The notes under the pieces were generated by a model. The model did no database searches and was not told where the DNA came from. It saw only the letters and a program-made list of their open reading frames with translations. Source: Chromera velia (lineage: Eukaryota; Sar; Chromeraceae). From it: a stretch of 28,785 nt of DNA. Shown here in pieces: positions 1 to 9,585 of the stretch (its first letter is position 1; every line of letters begins with the position of its first letter). The translations under genes and the position numbers were made by a program. The stretch lies in the NCBI GenBank assembly GCA_018398765.1, contig JAHBMJ010001588.1:1-28785 (forward strand), in the 5' to 3' direction.

Positions 1-60
1 GGGGGGGGGGAGAAAGGGAGGGAGAGGGAGGGTGGGAGAGAGAAGCAGACGCATAGAGAG
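1..60. repeat. G homopolymer and GA-rich simple repeat at window edge
   Basis: The window opens with ten G residues and then GA-rich purine sequence to about position 60. The other scaffold edge and the internal gap have the same kind of flank, so this is probably where assembly stopped rather than a functional feature. Confidence 0.8.
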
Positions 61-234
61 AAAAAGGCCCTAAGCAACAACATTCAGACAAAAAAAAGAA
101 ACAAGACGATGGCACAGAATTCATTGACAACACATGCACACCATACGAGTACTCTCGATCTTGATCACACCCACACTCTGCCGGACCGTCACACAGTCAC
201 ACCACAAAGCCCGACATCTTCACTTTTCCTCTGC

Positions 235-795
235 TCAATAATCATCTGGCAACTCTTCACGATGCGGGTGCCCTGGCTTGTACTTGAAGTGTTTGTCTGG
301 GGAATCGAAGGTCGTCTGTGCCACAGTGAACTCCCTCATTCTTCCGATGATCGGGAGGAGACGGAACTTCAGAGATAAGGTGATCTCCCGGCTCCGCAAC
401 TGTCGGTGCATGTCCCGCAACTGGTACTCGTTCACTTCGTCTGTGTACTTGACACTCGCGGCCTCCTCCTTTGTCTGAATGATGTGGTCCCATATGGTGA
501 CTTCATTTCGCACATTCCCCTGCGTCTTGTAACTGGCTGTTACGTATACAAACAGCAGATTGGTGTTCCACGTATAGACCCCGCTGAGGTCAGCTTCAAG
601 GTCAAAACTTATATTCATCTGGTCCGATTGTAAGTACTGGTTGACTGTCATGTCATAGATGTTGGCAAGCTTGATCGTGCCCGTGACAGGAGCTTCAAAG
701 AAGTAGTGAGTGACATGATTGAGGACGCCGAAGAACCCCAAACACACCACAAAATTTGAGAAGATGGTGTTCGCACGAGAAGAGTAACTCTCCAT
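235..795 (-). CDS. SPCS3: Signal peptidase complex subunit 3 (SPC22/23/SPC3 family)
   Basis: This is a complete, uninterrupted 186-residue reading frame running from ATG (793-795) to TGA (235-237). The family is a non-catalytic, single-pass ER membrane subunit of the signal peptidase complex that supports signal-peptide cleavage of secretory proteins. Visible marks: an N-terminal SRAN-type start, one hydrophobic segment at about residues 11-32 (VVCLGFFGVLNH), then a lumenal domain with the family pattern FDLEADLSGVYTWNTNLLFVYV (shown here in two runs: FDLEADLSG at about 64-72 and WNTNLLFVYV at about 76-85), an A-Y before KTQGN, and the conserved IWDHII block at about 101-106. The length matches the usual 175-190 residues. 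The gene has no intron although its neighbours are heavily spliced. The function is assigned by family pattern and was not checked against a database. Confidence 0.93.
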   Translation of the reverse strand: MESYSSRANTIFSNFVVCLGFFGVLNHVTHYFFEAPVTGTIKLANIYDMTVNQYLQSDQMNISFDLEADLSGVYTWNTNLLFVYVTASYKTQGNVRNEVTIWDHIIQTKEEAASVKYTDEVNEYQLRDMHRQLRSREITLSLKFRLLPIIGRMREFTVAQTTFDSPDKHFKYKPGHPHREELPDDY

Positions 796-2140
796 CTTCT
801 CCTCAATCCTTCTGGAAGCTGCTCTATACTCGCCCTAAAGGCTTGCGTTTATGCTCCTGTGCCGACACTTCGGAAAGAAAAAGAAAGTGCGGCCGTGTCC
901 ACTCCCGATGCGTCGTTCCGCGAAGTGTCCACAACGTATATACAGGAGTCGTTCAGACAAACGGAACAAACTGAATATACAGATCTCAGCCTCTCGGAAC
1001 CAAGTTCACAGCTGCGGGCTTTAATTGTGTGTCTCAATGCTTCCTGCCAGACCAAATTAGAGATTCAATCATGGAGTTTCTTTGTCGGAGACGGCGATTC
1101 AAGCATGGCGAAATGTGGTGCGGCGGCGCCCAGACACTCAGACTTATATATAATTGCAAATATACCCGCGCGGCGCGCCGCGGCGTCGATCGGGCGCATG
1201 GATGCGCGCCGCCGCATACCAAAAACCTTGCAACACCGCAACAAACAGAACATACCGCGCAACATGCAAGTGTTGTTCACAACAACCGATACGCACACGC
1301 GCTGCCGATGTATATATATGAATACGTATTCTAGCTGTTTAGTGCTACGTACCCCAGCTATATAGTCGATATGCACATGTATGCCTTCATAGATCTGTCT
1401 GCCGGACAGACTCCAGTCAAGTGCTTTTCATTGCCAAGACGATATATAGAAGGGTGAAGGAGGTCGCAGGACGAAGGCGAGAGGCTCAATCCTGCAGACA
1501 CATATACAGACGAAAGGAGCATTACACTTCCCCAACGCAGACTGGGCAATACAATCCGAAACACTCGATTGATGTCTGCACCCAAAGACGCCTAAAACGC
1601 CAGAGGCCCGTTCACCGTCTTTAGAATAACATTGTCACAGGGAACTGACTGGGACACGTGTGAGAAGACATGAAAGTTAGGGTCAGTCAAAGAGAACAAG
1701 AACTCATGACAACAGTTAACAACACCCATGCATAAGACATGCTTCGCTTCTCATCTCGCAACATACTGATCCCAGCCGGCCAGCTGGCTCGCTGTGTGAG
1801 AAGTGGAATTTGTCCTGCTGAGCCTGTTTTCGTCTTAAAGCAGAATGAGGGCGTGCACAAGTGAAAGAGTGAGTGGGTCAATGAGCGAGTGCGCGTGTTT
1901 GTGAGAAACCCTCTTCTGATATGAATGTCTGGCTTTGCGAGTAACTGAGAGGATTTGATCGGTTTTCTCCCTATCTGACCGCTCAAAGGTCTTGCGGACT
2001 GTCGCGCTGACTCTCTGATTTGGGCCGTGATTCGATTGACGCGTTTCGAGCGCGTATGCGCCCGTACGTTGTACGTGCTACATCATGATTATGACATTAC
2101 TCTCCAACCCCACTTTCTACGGTTTCTTTGATTGTCAAAT
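796..2140. promoter_or_regulatory. Divergent intergenic region between SPC3-like and small spliced gene
   Basis: About 1.3 kb separates the start codons of the left gene (-) and the gene at 2141 (+), so both promoters and 5' leaders should lie here. I see no coding exon I can defend. The stretch contains TATATA-rich patches (about 1144-1152 and 1310-1320) and a perfect 14-bp GC palindrome, CGCGGCGCGCCGCG, at 1169-1182. No promoter element can be assigned from sequence alone. Confidence 0.4.
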
Positions 2141-3714
2141 ATGGTCTCAGTGTGTATGAGAGGAATGTCCTTGCAGGTCCATGTGAAGGAGAGGACATTC
2201 ACAGTCCAGTGTGGTCCTGGTCAGTTGGCACTTACTTCTCTTTTTTCTACTACATCGTCCAGGTGTGACTCCTCGGTCCTTCTCGTGTTTCTGTCTGTGC
2301 GTCTTTCTTTAAGACTGTTCTGCTTCGTCCCTCTCAATGGTGTGAACCGCAACTTCCATTCGGCAAGCATCTTTTTTTCCTGCATGCAATTGTCTAGGCG
2401 CGCTTTGCCCGCAGGGCCACGGAAAGCGCCACATCCTTGAACAGTCCAGTAAATTGAATCAGCGCAGTCTTGCGGTAGAACCATCTGTGGAGCTCAGCCT
2501 TTGCACGAAAGAGCGTCTGCGGGGCCGTGTGTGCATGTGCGAGTTAACCAATTGCATTTCCTCTCTGCATGTTTGCAATTTGCCTCGGTGTGGGTACAGG
2601 TTCTCAGCGACTTCGTTGGCTCGGTCAGTCTCACTCTGTGTCTGTCTGTTCGTTGATGGATCATGCAACCCGTCGTTTTCTACTCCGTCTTGTTCTGTAT
2701 TTAGAGAGTCAAGTGGTCTTTCTGTCCTTTTATCGATCCAAATTTCCTGGGGTCCGCTGCGGCTGAAAGTTCAAGACGATCTGCACAACCACTTCCGCAT
2801 TCTCCGCGCAGTCAGTCAGCCAGTGCGAAAGAGTCTCGGAATCTTTGATAATTGCCTACGCCTATATCAAAACATCCATGCCAGCCAGAACTTGATGGGG
2901 TGTCTTCCATTTCTGGATTCTGGTTCTTCGAACGTCCCCATCCATGCGATGAATGAATGAATCAATGAATGAATGAACGCATGCATGGATGGATGCAGCG
3001 CATGTTGCCATGGCACGGTACGACGAGAAGCACCACGGCATGAGTCTCGGGCAGCCTTTGGGTGTGAGGCTGGAGACGGGAGAGAGGCCAGGAATGGAGG
3101 AGTCCGTCGCCTCCGCTCTGGAGGACGGGGACGACGTTTGGGTGCTACTCAGAGGTCGGTGGGTGGGTTAACCGGCATATTTGCTTGGAGGTTTGCGGGT
3201 AGATTGAAGTGTGGAAGGAAAGTTATGCGACTCTTTTCAAGCCTGAATGCGCTTGCGTGACAAACACGGGGACAAAACACTCGCCCGCACCTACACAGAC
3301 GGACGGACAGCAGACAAGCAGGCGGGCAGACAGATACACGGTTGAGTTGAAGAACGAGATCGTCTAGTTTTTCTTTCCTGTGTGTTCCTATGAGAGTGCA
3401 CAAAAGGATGCAAACCAGCTTTGACCACCTAAATGATTTTGGAATGTGAGAACATTTTCTTCGTATTTGCCGCTTCCTGCGTGCTTATCTGTGGAACAAC
3501 AAGCAGAGAACCAAGCCTTGACAGTGACAGGCAAAAAGACAGACAGTATGACATGAGAATCCGCCAAATATCTCGACGTGAATGGTTTTGCATGGAATGT
3601 GAATGTCAGTTAAGATGTAAGTAACTACACTGTCGTGGACTCATATCGTCTTTGTCATCGATCGTCTTTGCAGAGGATTTCATGAATGTTGAGGATGAGG
3701 CGGCAGAGTGGTGA
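2141..3714 (+). CDS. Small spliced gene, ~99-residue protein of unknown function
   Basis: Four exons fit with consistent codon phase: 2141-2219, 2600-2623, 2999-3154 and 3674-3714 (TGA at 3712-3714). Donors are GTCAGT, GTCAGT and GTCGGT; acceptors are TACAG, TGCAG and TGCAG. All three introns are phase 1. The start is the first ATG after an in-frame TGA at 2129-2131; an internal Met at 2165 is also possible. The product starts MVSVCMRGMSLQVHVKERTF and continues with a CGPG turn, a RLRWLAHVAMARYDE block, ALEDGDDVWVLL near the end and a final acidic EDFMNVEDEAAEW. The F-V-x-C-G-x-G-x-Q...WLA...DGDxVWV layout suggests one small compact domain, possibly a beta-grasp or ubiquitin-like fold, but that is a guess. 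Exon 2 is only 24 nt. I do not recognise the family. Confidence 0.68.
3155..3673 (+). other. Last intron of the small spliced gene
   Basis: This 519-bp intron starts with donor GTCGGT and ends at TTTGCAG. It contains GACAGACAG-type simple sequence near 3295-3332. I see no separate gene here; short open frames on either strand have no recognisable content. Confidence 0.55.
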
Positions 3715-3726
3715 ATCACACAAATA

Positions 3727-4669
3727 CTACATCATTGGGTTAACTCGAAGGGGTACCTTCATAATAATTATGAAATCTCATAGTGACTTTGAAAGTCATA
3801 ATCATTATGGGTGTAACCGTCAGTATCCTATAATCATTATGTCATTATATCATTTATAATGGACATAATCATTATAAACAGAAGTATCATTATCAATTTT
3901 GAATATGTTTAGAACCATCATTTTCATTATAATTTCATAATGATTAGCATATGAACACGTACTCACATAATCATTATATGATAATTCAGATAATGATTAT
4001 GTTTGGTTTTGTTGTGTTTCTTTTTTCTGGAAGCTGCGAACTTGTGCGAAGGTTTACAGGCTGTGCGGGACTTAATGGAGACCACTGTGTCACTCATTGT
4101 GCGATATCATAATTAGCGTCTGAGAGTGTCTTTAAATCTTTTGCTTCTTTTGTTGAAGAGCCTCTTTGCTTTGTTTGAACAATGAAGGAACTTGGAGACA
4201 ATGAATGCCCGGTGTATGGTGCACCTCTAATTGCAAAGTATGTTTCATTTGAAAAGAAAGTTGACGTTTTCTTTGAAAAAAAAACTGTCAATCATGTGTT
4301 CTTGATGCCAAACGTTCTCTGCAACTAGCATGCGAGGAGAGACACGCTTACTATGCAGTGACAGTCGCTGTGAGACGCGCTTGACTGTCGATGTTGGATC
4401 GATTGGTATACATCCTGAGTTGACTGTTCTTTGGGAAGGTTCGGTGACGCTCTTTATAGTACCAGCGTGCATTGATATGCGTCGTCATAAAAGTTTTCTA
4501 TGAGTATTTTTGTATAATCATTATGGTTATTATGATAATCAATCATAATTATTATCATCATTATGATAATCAGTCATAATGATTATATAACATTGCGATT
4601 ATGTCTATAATCATTACGTCATTATCATAATGGAGCCATAATGATTATTGAGTTAACCTACAAATGTAG
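3727..4669. mobile_element. Inverted-repeat element with subterminal ATAATCATTAT palindrome arrays
   Basis: The left end, CTACATCATTGGGTTAACTC (3727-3746), recurs inverted at 4650-4669 with 16 of 20 matches; the inner nine bases GGTTAACTC are identical. Inside each end are clusters of the 11-mer ATAATCATTAT or its complement: exact copies at 3798, 3830, 3865, 3967, 3990, 4514, 4576 and 4638, plus near copies. The central 500 bp or so (about 4001-4510) has none. The layout (terminal inverted repeats, subterminal repeat arrays, unrelated core) is typical of non-autonomous DNA transposons, where such arrays bind transposase. No transposase is visible; core reading frames at 4094-4291 and 4245-4472 (-) are short and unrecognised. 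I could not settle a target-site duplication. Confidence 0.6.
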
Positions 4670-4803
4670 GGCTGGCACTCATGTGATTCACCTTCAACGG
4701 TTTAACTTCATTTTATTTGAAGTTTTGCATAATTTGGGACTGACAGGACGTCTGGCTTCTGCAACAATAAGTTGTCAACAACACTCATTCTTGCACTCAG
4801 CAG

Positions 4804-5050
4804 CTACATCAGTGGGTTAACTCAATAATGATTATTCACTCATTACTTAAGTTGATAATCATTATAGGGTGGATGATCAGCAGCTTGAGAATGATCAGCA
4901 GCTTCCATAATTATTGACAACAAAATCATTACTTTCAAGACAGAAGTTCATTCTTTCTAGTGACTTGAGAACATTATGCATAATGATTATCAATGTCATT
5001 AGTGGAGATTAACATTCATAATCATTACCCACTTTAACCTAAAATCAATA
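4804..5050. mobile_element. Second, shorter copy of the ATAATCATTAT inverted-repeat element
   Basis: CTACATCAGTGGGTTAACTC at 4804-4823 matches the end of the 3727-4669 element at 19 of 20 positions and is followed at once by the palindromic 11-mer at 4825, 4855 and 4980. The far end is degenerate: CTTTAACCTA near 5033-5042 is only a weak inverted match. The segment also has two copies of GATCAGCAGCTT at about 4875-4900. It looks like a truncated or internally deleted relative. Confidence 0.45.
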
Positions 5051-5437
5051 ACTTATAGTGCATTAATTGCAGTGATGCCTACTAGAGTGATGCTCTAAGT
5101 GATGTTATATCTAGGATGCTATAAATTATGGTTTCAAAATTATTGTAGGTCCCAATGTAAGATTCCAAGCGGGATTCAGACAGACTGAGACAGTGAGCTA
5201 GAAACTTATAGGTAAACTAATCATAGTAATATAAAACACTTTAACACCTACTAGTGGTCTTAGACTCCTAGTAACCGTCTTATAGCTTAGTCTAAACATG
5301 TCTAAACTTTATGCAACAGAAAATGAAAAAAAAAATATTCTATTAAAAAATAAAAATTAAAACATTTGTTACTCCGACCATGCCCCTCGGACCGTCCGAG
5401 TCATGTTATGTGCATGTGCAATCAGTGCATCCTTTAG
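5051..5437. other. AT-rich sequence with no recognised gene
   Basis: This AT-rich stretch lies between the inverted-repeat elements and the LINE fragment. It contains an A-rich run near 5325-5362 (AAAAAAAAATATTC-like) that could be an old retroposon tail. Nothing coding can be supported. Confidence 0.5.
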
Positions 5438-7152
5438 TATACAATGCTCCGTTACTGCCTGGATGATAGAATCCGTCAGCAAGCTCGTTTTGACGACAGA
5501 CAGATCGGGTTTAGGAAAGGGATGGGCACAAGAGAGGGGATTGGAGCAGTGGTAGGCTTGGTACAAGAATGCAGAAGAGGCAAGAAGGGGCTCCTAGGCG
5601 GATTTGTCGACTTCTCAAAGGCGTTTGACTCTATTCCTCGGCTGAAGCTTCTGGCAAAGCTGCAGGCTGAGAGAATAGAGAAGAGAGATCTGTTGATGAT
5701 TACATCAATGTATAGAGGCGTGAAAATGAGAGTCGATGGGGACTTGGCTCTATTCCCGGAGGGGGCAGGGGTTAAGCAAGGTAATGCGTTGTCCCCATCA
5801 TTTTTTCTATTATTCATTAATGACCTGTATGATGAGATTCAGAAAGGAAAACGGGGAGATGGAAAGGAAACGGAGGCCTAGGGGTTCACCTTGCTGGGGC
5901 CAGTTTGGGAAGTATAGGCTATGCTGATGATCTTGTCTTATTTGCACACTCAGCAGCCGACCTCCAAGCAAAATTCGATGCCCTGGAGAGGTATTATGGA
6001 AAGTGGGGGTTGAGTGTCAATCTGAAAAAAACCAAGGTCCTGCACCTTTGTGAATACCGCAAGGACTATAACGGCATGATTTTGTACCAAGGGAAGGAAG
6101 TAGACTGGTGTGATCAGTACAAATATTTGGGTTGCCTTCTGTTTGAGGGAGGGGATTTGACTTGGTCGATTGAAGCACGCCTATACAGTGTAGAGCGTGC
6201 AATGGGGGCGGTGATTGGTCTGGCTGCGAGTCTGTCTGGGTTGCCTCTCGTGGGAAAGACGTAGCTGCTGAAGGCGTGCTGGGAGCCGGTGGCACTCTAT
6301 AGCCTGGAGTGCTTTCCGATAAGACAGGGAGACTGGGAGGCGATTGACAACTTGCGGCTCCGGTTTGTTCGATGGGCGGCCCGACTTCCAGTCAGGAGTT
6401 TGCGTATACCCTCTCTTTTGTCTGTTAATTTAATGTCTGCTTGCGCGCTCTTGTGTGCTTGTTTTGCTTCATTCTGGATTGTACTTAGCTGTTCGCATCT
6501 CCGTATTCCTCAGGCTCTTTTGAATTCATGGAAGGGACCAGCGGGGCAGAAGCAAAGACGAGCCGTCAATGGTCTGTTCAGATGGGCAGGCCTTGACTTT
6601 TTGACGTCTCTCCCTGTCCGGAGCTCAGAAAGACGGGCCCCGAAGGGGAATTTGTTTGTTTCTGCCAAAATTAAGGATGCCTGGGGAATGGAATGCATGA
6701 AAAGGGGAGACAGGGAAGAAAGGGGCAACTTCCCCCTGTTTACCTCTTTATCAGGACTACAGAGAGCTCTTCTGTCTTCTTTACGTTCTTCTCTATTTCT
6801 TTTGTCTTTAAAGAATGGCCCCAAGATACGGATGTTCTGTCTGCCGAGAAGTGCCTTATGTGAGAAGATTGAGCCACTCCTAAGGGTATTGACACTAAAT
6901 TGGAAGGGTCTGACGGGGGGGGCCAACTCTCCGGGAGAGGTGTTTTGTCTGGCAGAGGATTGTTCAAATGGAAGAAAAATTGATGATCTCTGACATCGGC
7001 TTTCAGTATGCTCCAATTGGGTAGAAGCAAGAAATAAACTAAACAAAGTGGTAGAGGGAAAGAAAGTGAAGCAAAGGATTCAGAGAGAAGGAATTGAGGG
7101 ATCGGATGCAGCCGAAACAGAAGCGAGGAAGATGCTGCTTTTAGCTTTATAA
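5438..7152 (+). pseudogene. Decayed LINE-type (non-LTR) retrotransposon reverse transcriptase
   Basis: Reverse transcriptase blocks appear in order. The region starts with a DDRQIGFRKGMGT segment (about 5492-5530), then motif A FVDFSKAFDSI (about 5602-5634), motif B GVKQGNALSPSFFLLFIND (about 5767-5823), and the catalytic motif C YADDLVLFA (about 5920-5946), followed by a thumb-like GLSVNLKKTKVL. Motifs A and B lie in frame 2 and motif C in frame 1, so a frameshift falls at about 5845-5885. Downstream, frame 1 is broken by TAG at 6262-6264 and TGA at 6991-6993, yet protein-like sequence resumes after each, to TAA at 7150-7152. The 5' part (endonuclease domain) is missing and a stop sits at 5435-5437, consistent with 5' truncation. 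In a live element this enzyme would copy its RNA at a nicked target site; this copy cannot. Host-genome mobile DNA, not a virus. Confidence 0.88.
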
Positions 7153-7423
7153 GTCGATCCGTATGAAGCATGCAGAGCCGTTTGCAATCTTTGTTACTCA
7201 CTGTGCACGCCTGTTTCTGGGTGAACGCGACCTTTTCTTCTTCTGTTTGAGTCTTATATTGCCACCTCTAACGCGTATTCTGCTCGTGAGCTCACCAAGC
7301 GAGCACTTCAGGGGATCTCGCACTTAGCCTTATCTCTAGAGTTGAGTGATTGACGATCTCTTGCATGAACATAGGCTGCTGGGAGCACGGCTCCACTCTA
7401 GCAAAGCCAACTTCATTCATTCA

Positions 7424-7458
<35 letters not shown>

Positions 7459-7749
7459 CTACTAGTTTTCCTAGATATTCAAATAAATTATAAATTTAAT
7501 AAATTGAATTCAACAACTTGAATTACATATCTAGATCTAGATCTAGATTGAACCTAGCCATACTACGATCAAACTAGAAATTGAATTATGCCAAAGTATA
7601 AATGATGAGCATTCAATCCATCTTTGATTCAGATGTCTATGTACAACGAGTCAGCCTCGGTAAACATGTCTGACTCAAAAGATGTGTATGATGGATTGAC
7701 GTCGCTCAACAGATGATTGTAAGCCTGATCGCAATCACAAGCCTGTCAA
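7153..7749. repeat. Possible LINE 3' tail, CATT and AT microsatellites, unassigned sequence
   Basis: Noncoding sequence follows the LINE frame and runs into (CATT)n at about 7424-7436 and (AT)n at 7437-7457. Many non-LTR elements end in a short tandem repeat, so this may be the element's 3' end, but the boundary is not visible. From 7458 to 7749 the sequence is AT-rich, with TAGATCTAGATCTAGAT near 7530-7546 and no supported gene. Confidence 0.4.
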
Positions 7750-8253
7750 GCGACAACTTGAAATGCAGTTACCCCATGAAGAAAAAGTGTCTGACGCTCA
7801 TGTTGCGGGAGTGAATCCAGAAAAGAGAGAGGGGAAAAGGACCCCATTGCTTTGTGGTGGAGAAGGCTGGTTCAAAGCCAATCGAGATCAGTCTACCACA
7901 GCTGCCGTCCATTGCCTCTTGTGTGATTCGTTCGTCCACTTCCTCTGTCAGCCGCTTCTTTTTTCCACTCCTCTTTGAGGAAGCCTTTGGTCGGTGTTTC
8001 TGCGACAACTTGAAATGCAGTTACCCCATGAAGAAAAAGTGTCTGACGCTCATGTTGCGGGAGTGAATCCAGAAAAGAGAGAGGGGAAAAGGACCCCATT
8101 GCTTTGTGGTGGAGAAGGCTGGTTCAAAGCCAATCGAGATCAGTCTACCACAGCTGCCGTCCATTGCCTCTTGTGTGATTCGTTCGTCCACTTCCTCTGT
8201 CAGCCGCTTCTTTTTTCCACTCCTCTTTGAGGAAGCCTTTGGTCGGTGTTTCT
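7750..8253. repeat. Perfect 252-bp direct tandem duplication
   Basis: Bases 7750-8001 are repeated as 8002-8253, with no difference seen by eye. The unit begins GCGACAACTTGAAATGCAG and ends GGTCGGTGTTTCT. The period is 252 bp (84 codons), so it could be duplicated in frame if coding. Both strands have open frames of 68-109 codons: a Lys-rich one (KASSKRSGKKKRL) and an overlapping one (FLKEEWKKEAADRG), both on the minus strand. Neither has recognisable homology or clear splice support, so I call the duplication only. Perfect identity means it is recent, homogenised or an assembly artefact. Confidence 0.85.
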
Positions 8254-8630
8254 GGTTCCTGAAGCAATGATTTCCTTCAATCCAACCATGGTCGAATTGG
8301 GAGGAACGGATAGATCGGCCAGTCGACTCTTTGGCTTCCTTCACTGTCAATCAACTGATCACCTTTCCTTCCTCCCTCCTTCCGTCTTCTTGTTTCTACC
8401 ATAGTGCAATCCGCTCTGCTCTCTCTCTCTCTCTCTCTCTCTCTCCTTATATAGGGACACCGTTCCTGTCTCACTGTCAGGTCTCATGCTCTTGAGAAGA
8501 CCGAGGACAACTCCCACCCAAACAACGCACAAACGAGAACACAGAAATGAACGGAGAAGGGAAAGCAAGGCAGATCACACCCCCAACCGTTTCCTGCCAA
8601 TGCACACATGCACTGTGTGTCTCTCTCTGG

Positions 8631-8694
<64 letters not shown>

Positions 8695-8983
8695 GTCGGC
8701 CTTTCTTTCCGTCAGTCAGGAAGTTGACAAGGACCCTTGCCGTGCTATGCATACAGTAAGGTGGGAAGAGAAAGACGTTGAATTAGTGGTTCAGGTTTTG
8801 AAGTGCTCTTCTCTCCACAAAGGCCAGAGAAGCAACAAGGCTGAATAGACAAACAAAGGAAGTGACCAACAGCGTTGCTTCTGTACGCTCTATTTCGGTC
8901 AAAGGGAGAGAGGGAGAGGATGGGGCGATGAGAAATGGGCAGTGAGTGAGTGAGTGAGATTGCACACACAGTGGCGCCTGCAG
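8254..8983. repeat. CT and GT microsatellites in probable 5' part of next gene
   Basis: (CT)n occupies about 8419-8445, and a compound (CT)n(GT)n run lies at about 8637-8692. Between them are short open segments, for example an ATG at 8287 followed by VELGGTDRSASRLFGF and a stretch at about 8760-8845 reading RWEEKDVELVVQ. These could be upstream exons of the gene at 8984-9585, but I could not join them in phase. No gene is called here. Confidence 0.5.
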
Positions 8984-9585
8984 AATACCAGTCTCTGGGC
9001 GCATGGTACACTTCGATCCTTCTCCGCTTCGCAAAGGAAGTATTCGGGAAGGGATCATGGACAGAAAAGGTGGGTGCGCTCTGCTACAATCAATCCGAAT
9101 TCAAAGGGAGGGGGGAGGGAGGGAGACAAACAAAAAAAGAGAAAGAGAAAGGAAGTCCCATCAAGGGACGAGAACGCAAAACAGCGTAAGAGAAAATGAA
9201 AGGATCGTATTTGTAGACAGCAGCGCTCTCCAATGATATGCCGGCCTGACCTGCGCAGTGAAGGTAGAACGGGAAAAGCGGGAAGTGGCAAGTTGGAGAG
9301 AGAGGGAGAGGGAGGTTTTCTTTCGTCTTTTGAAGAAACAGAATCAATCATTTGATCAGGCTTTCCACCTCGATCCACTTCCTCCCTCCCTTCTCTCCTT
9401 TCAACATCTTCTCTTCTCTTCTCTTCTCTTCCCTGCCCTCTCTTCCGAGTACTCTACTTGTCTCGAGGGACGCAGCAACATCTCAGCCAGCAAGATCGAT
9501 TGAAAATGGCGTTCGAAAAACAGAAAGCAGGATCAGCAAGCATAATTCAGTTTACACACAAACACATGAAGAGAAAGAAAAATGA
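8984..9585 (+). CDS. 3' exons of an unrecognised gene (5' end not resolved)
   Basis: Three exons join in phase: 8984-9069 (acceptor CCTGCAG, donor GTGGGT), 9221-9263 (acceptor GACAG, donor GTAGAA) and 9476-9585 (acceptor CGCAG, TGA at 9583-9585). Exon 8984-9069 is the best supported: it reads EYQSLGAWYTSILLRFAKEV then FGKGSWTEK and looks like an amphipathic helix. The last exon gives a basic, Lys/Glu-rich tail ending THEEKEK. The entry phase at 8984 needs one base from an upstream exon that I could not identify; candidates lie in 8254-8860. I do not recognise the protein. The first exon is fairly secure, the joining of the next two less so. Confidence 0.45.

Noticed and set aside
1169-1182. 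GC palindrome as a regulatory operator
   Set aside because: A single short palindrome gives no evidence of function; a similar one occurs in repeat-like DNA at 13955-13968.
859-1365. A 168-codon plus-strand frame and several overlapping frames upstream of the signal peptidase gene
   Set aside because: No recognisable domain, no splice or start support, and the composition is no better than its competing frames.
5476-5817. A 113-codon minus-strand frame over the LINE
   Set aside because: It is antisense to clear reverse transcriptase motifs.
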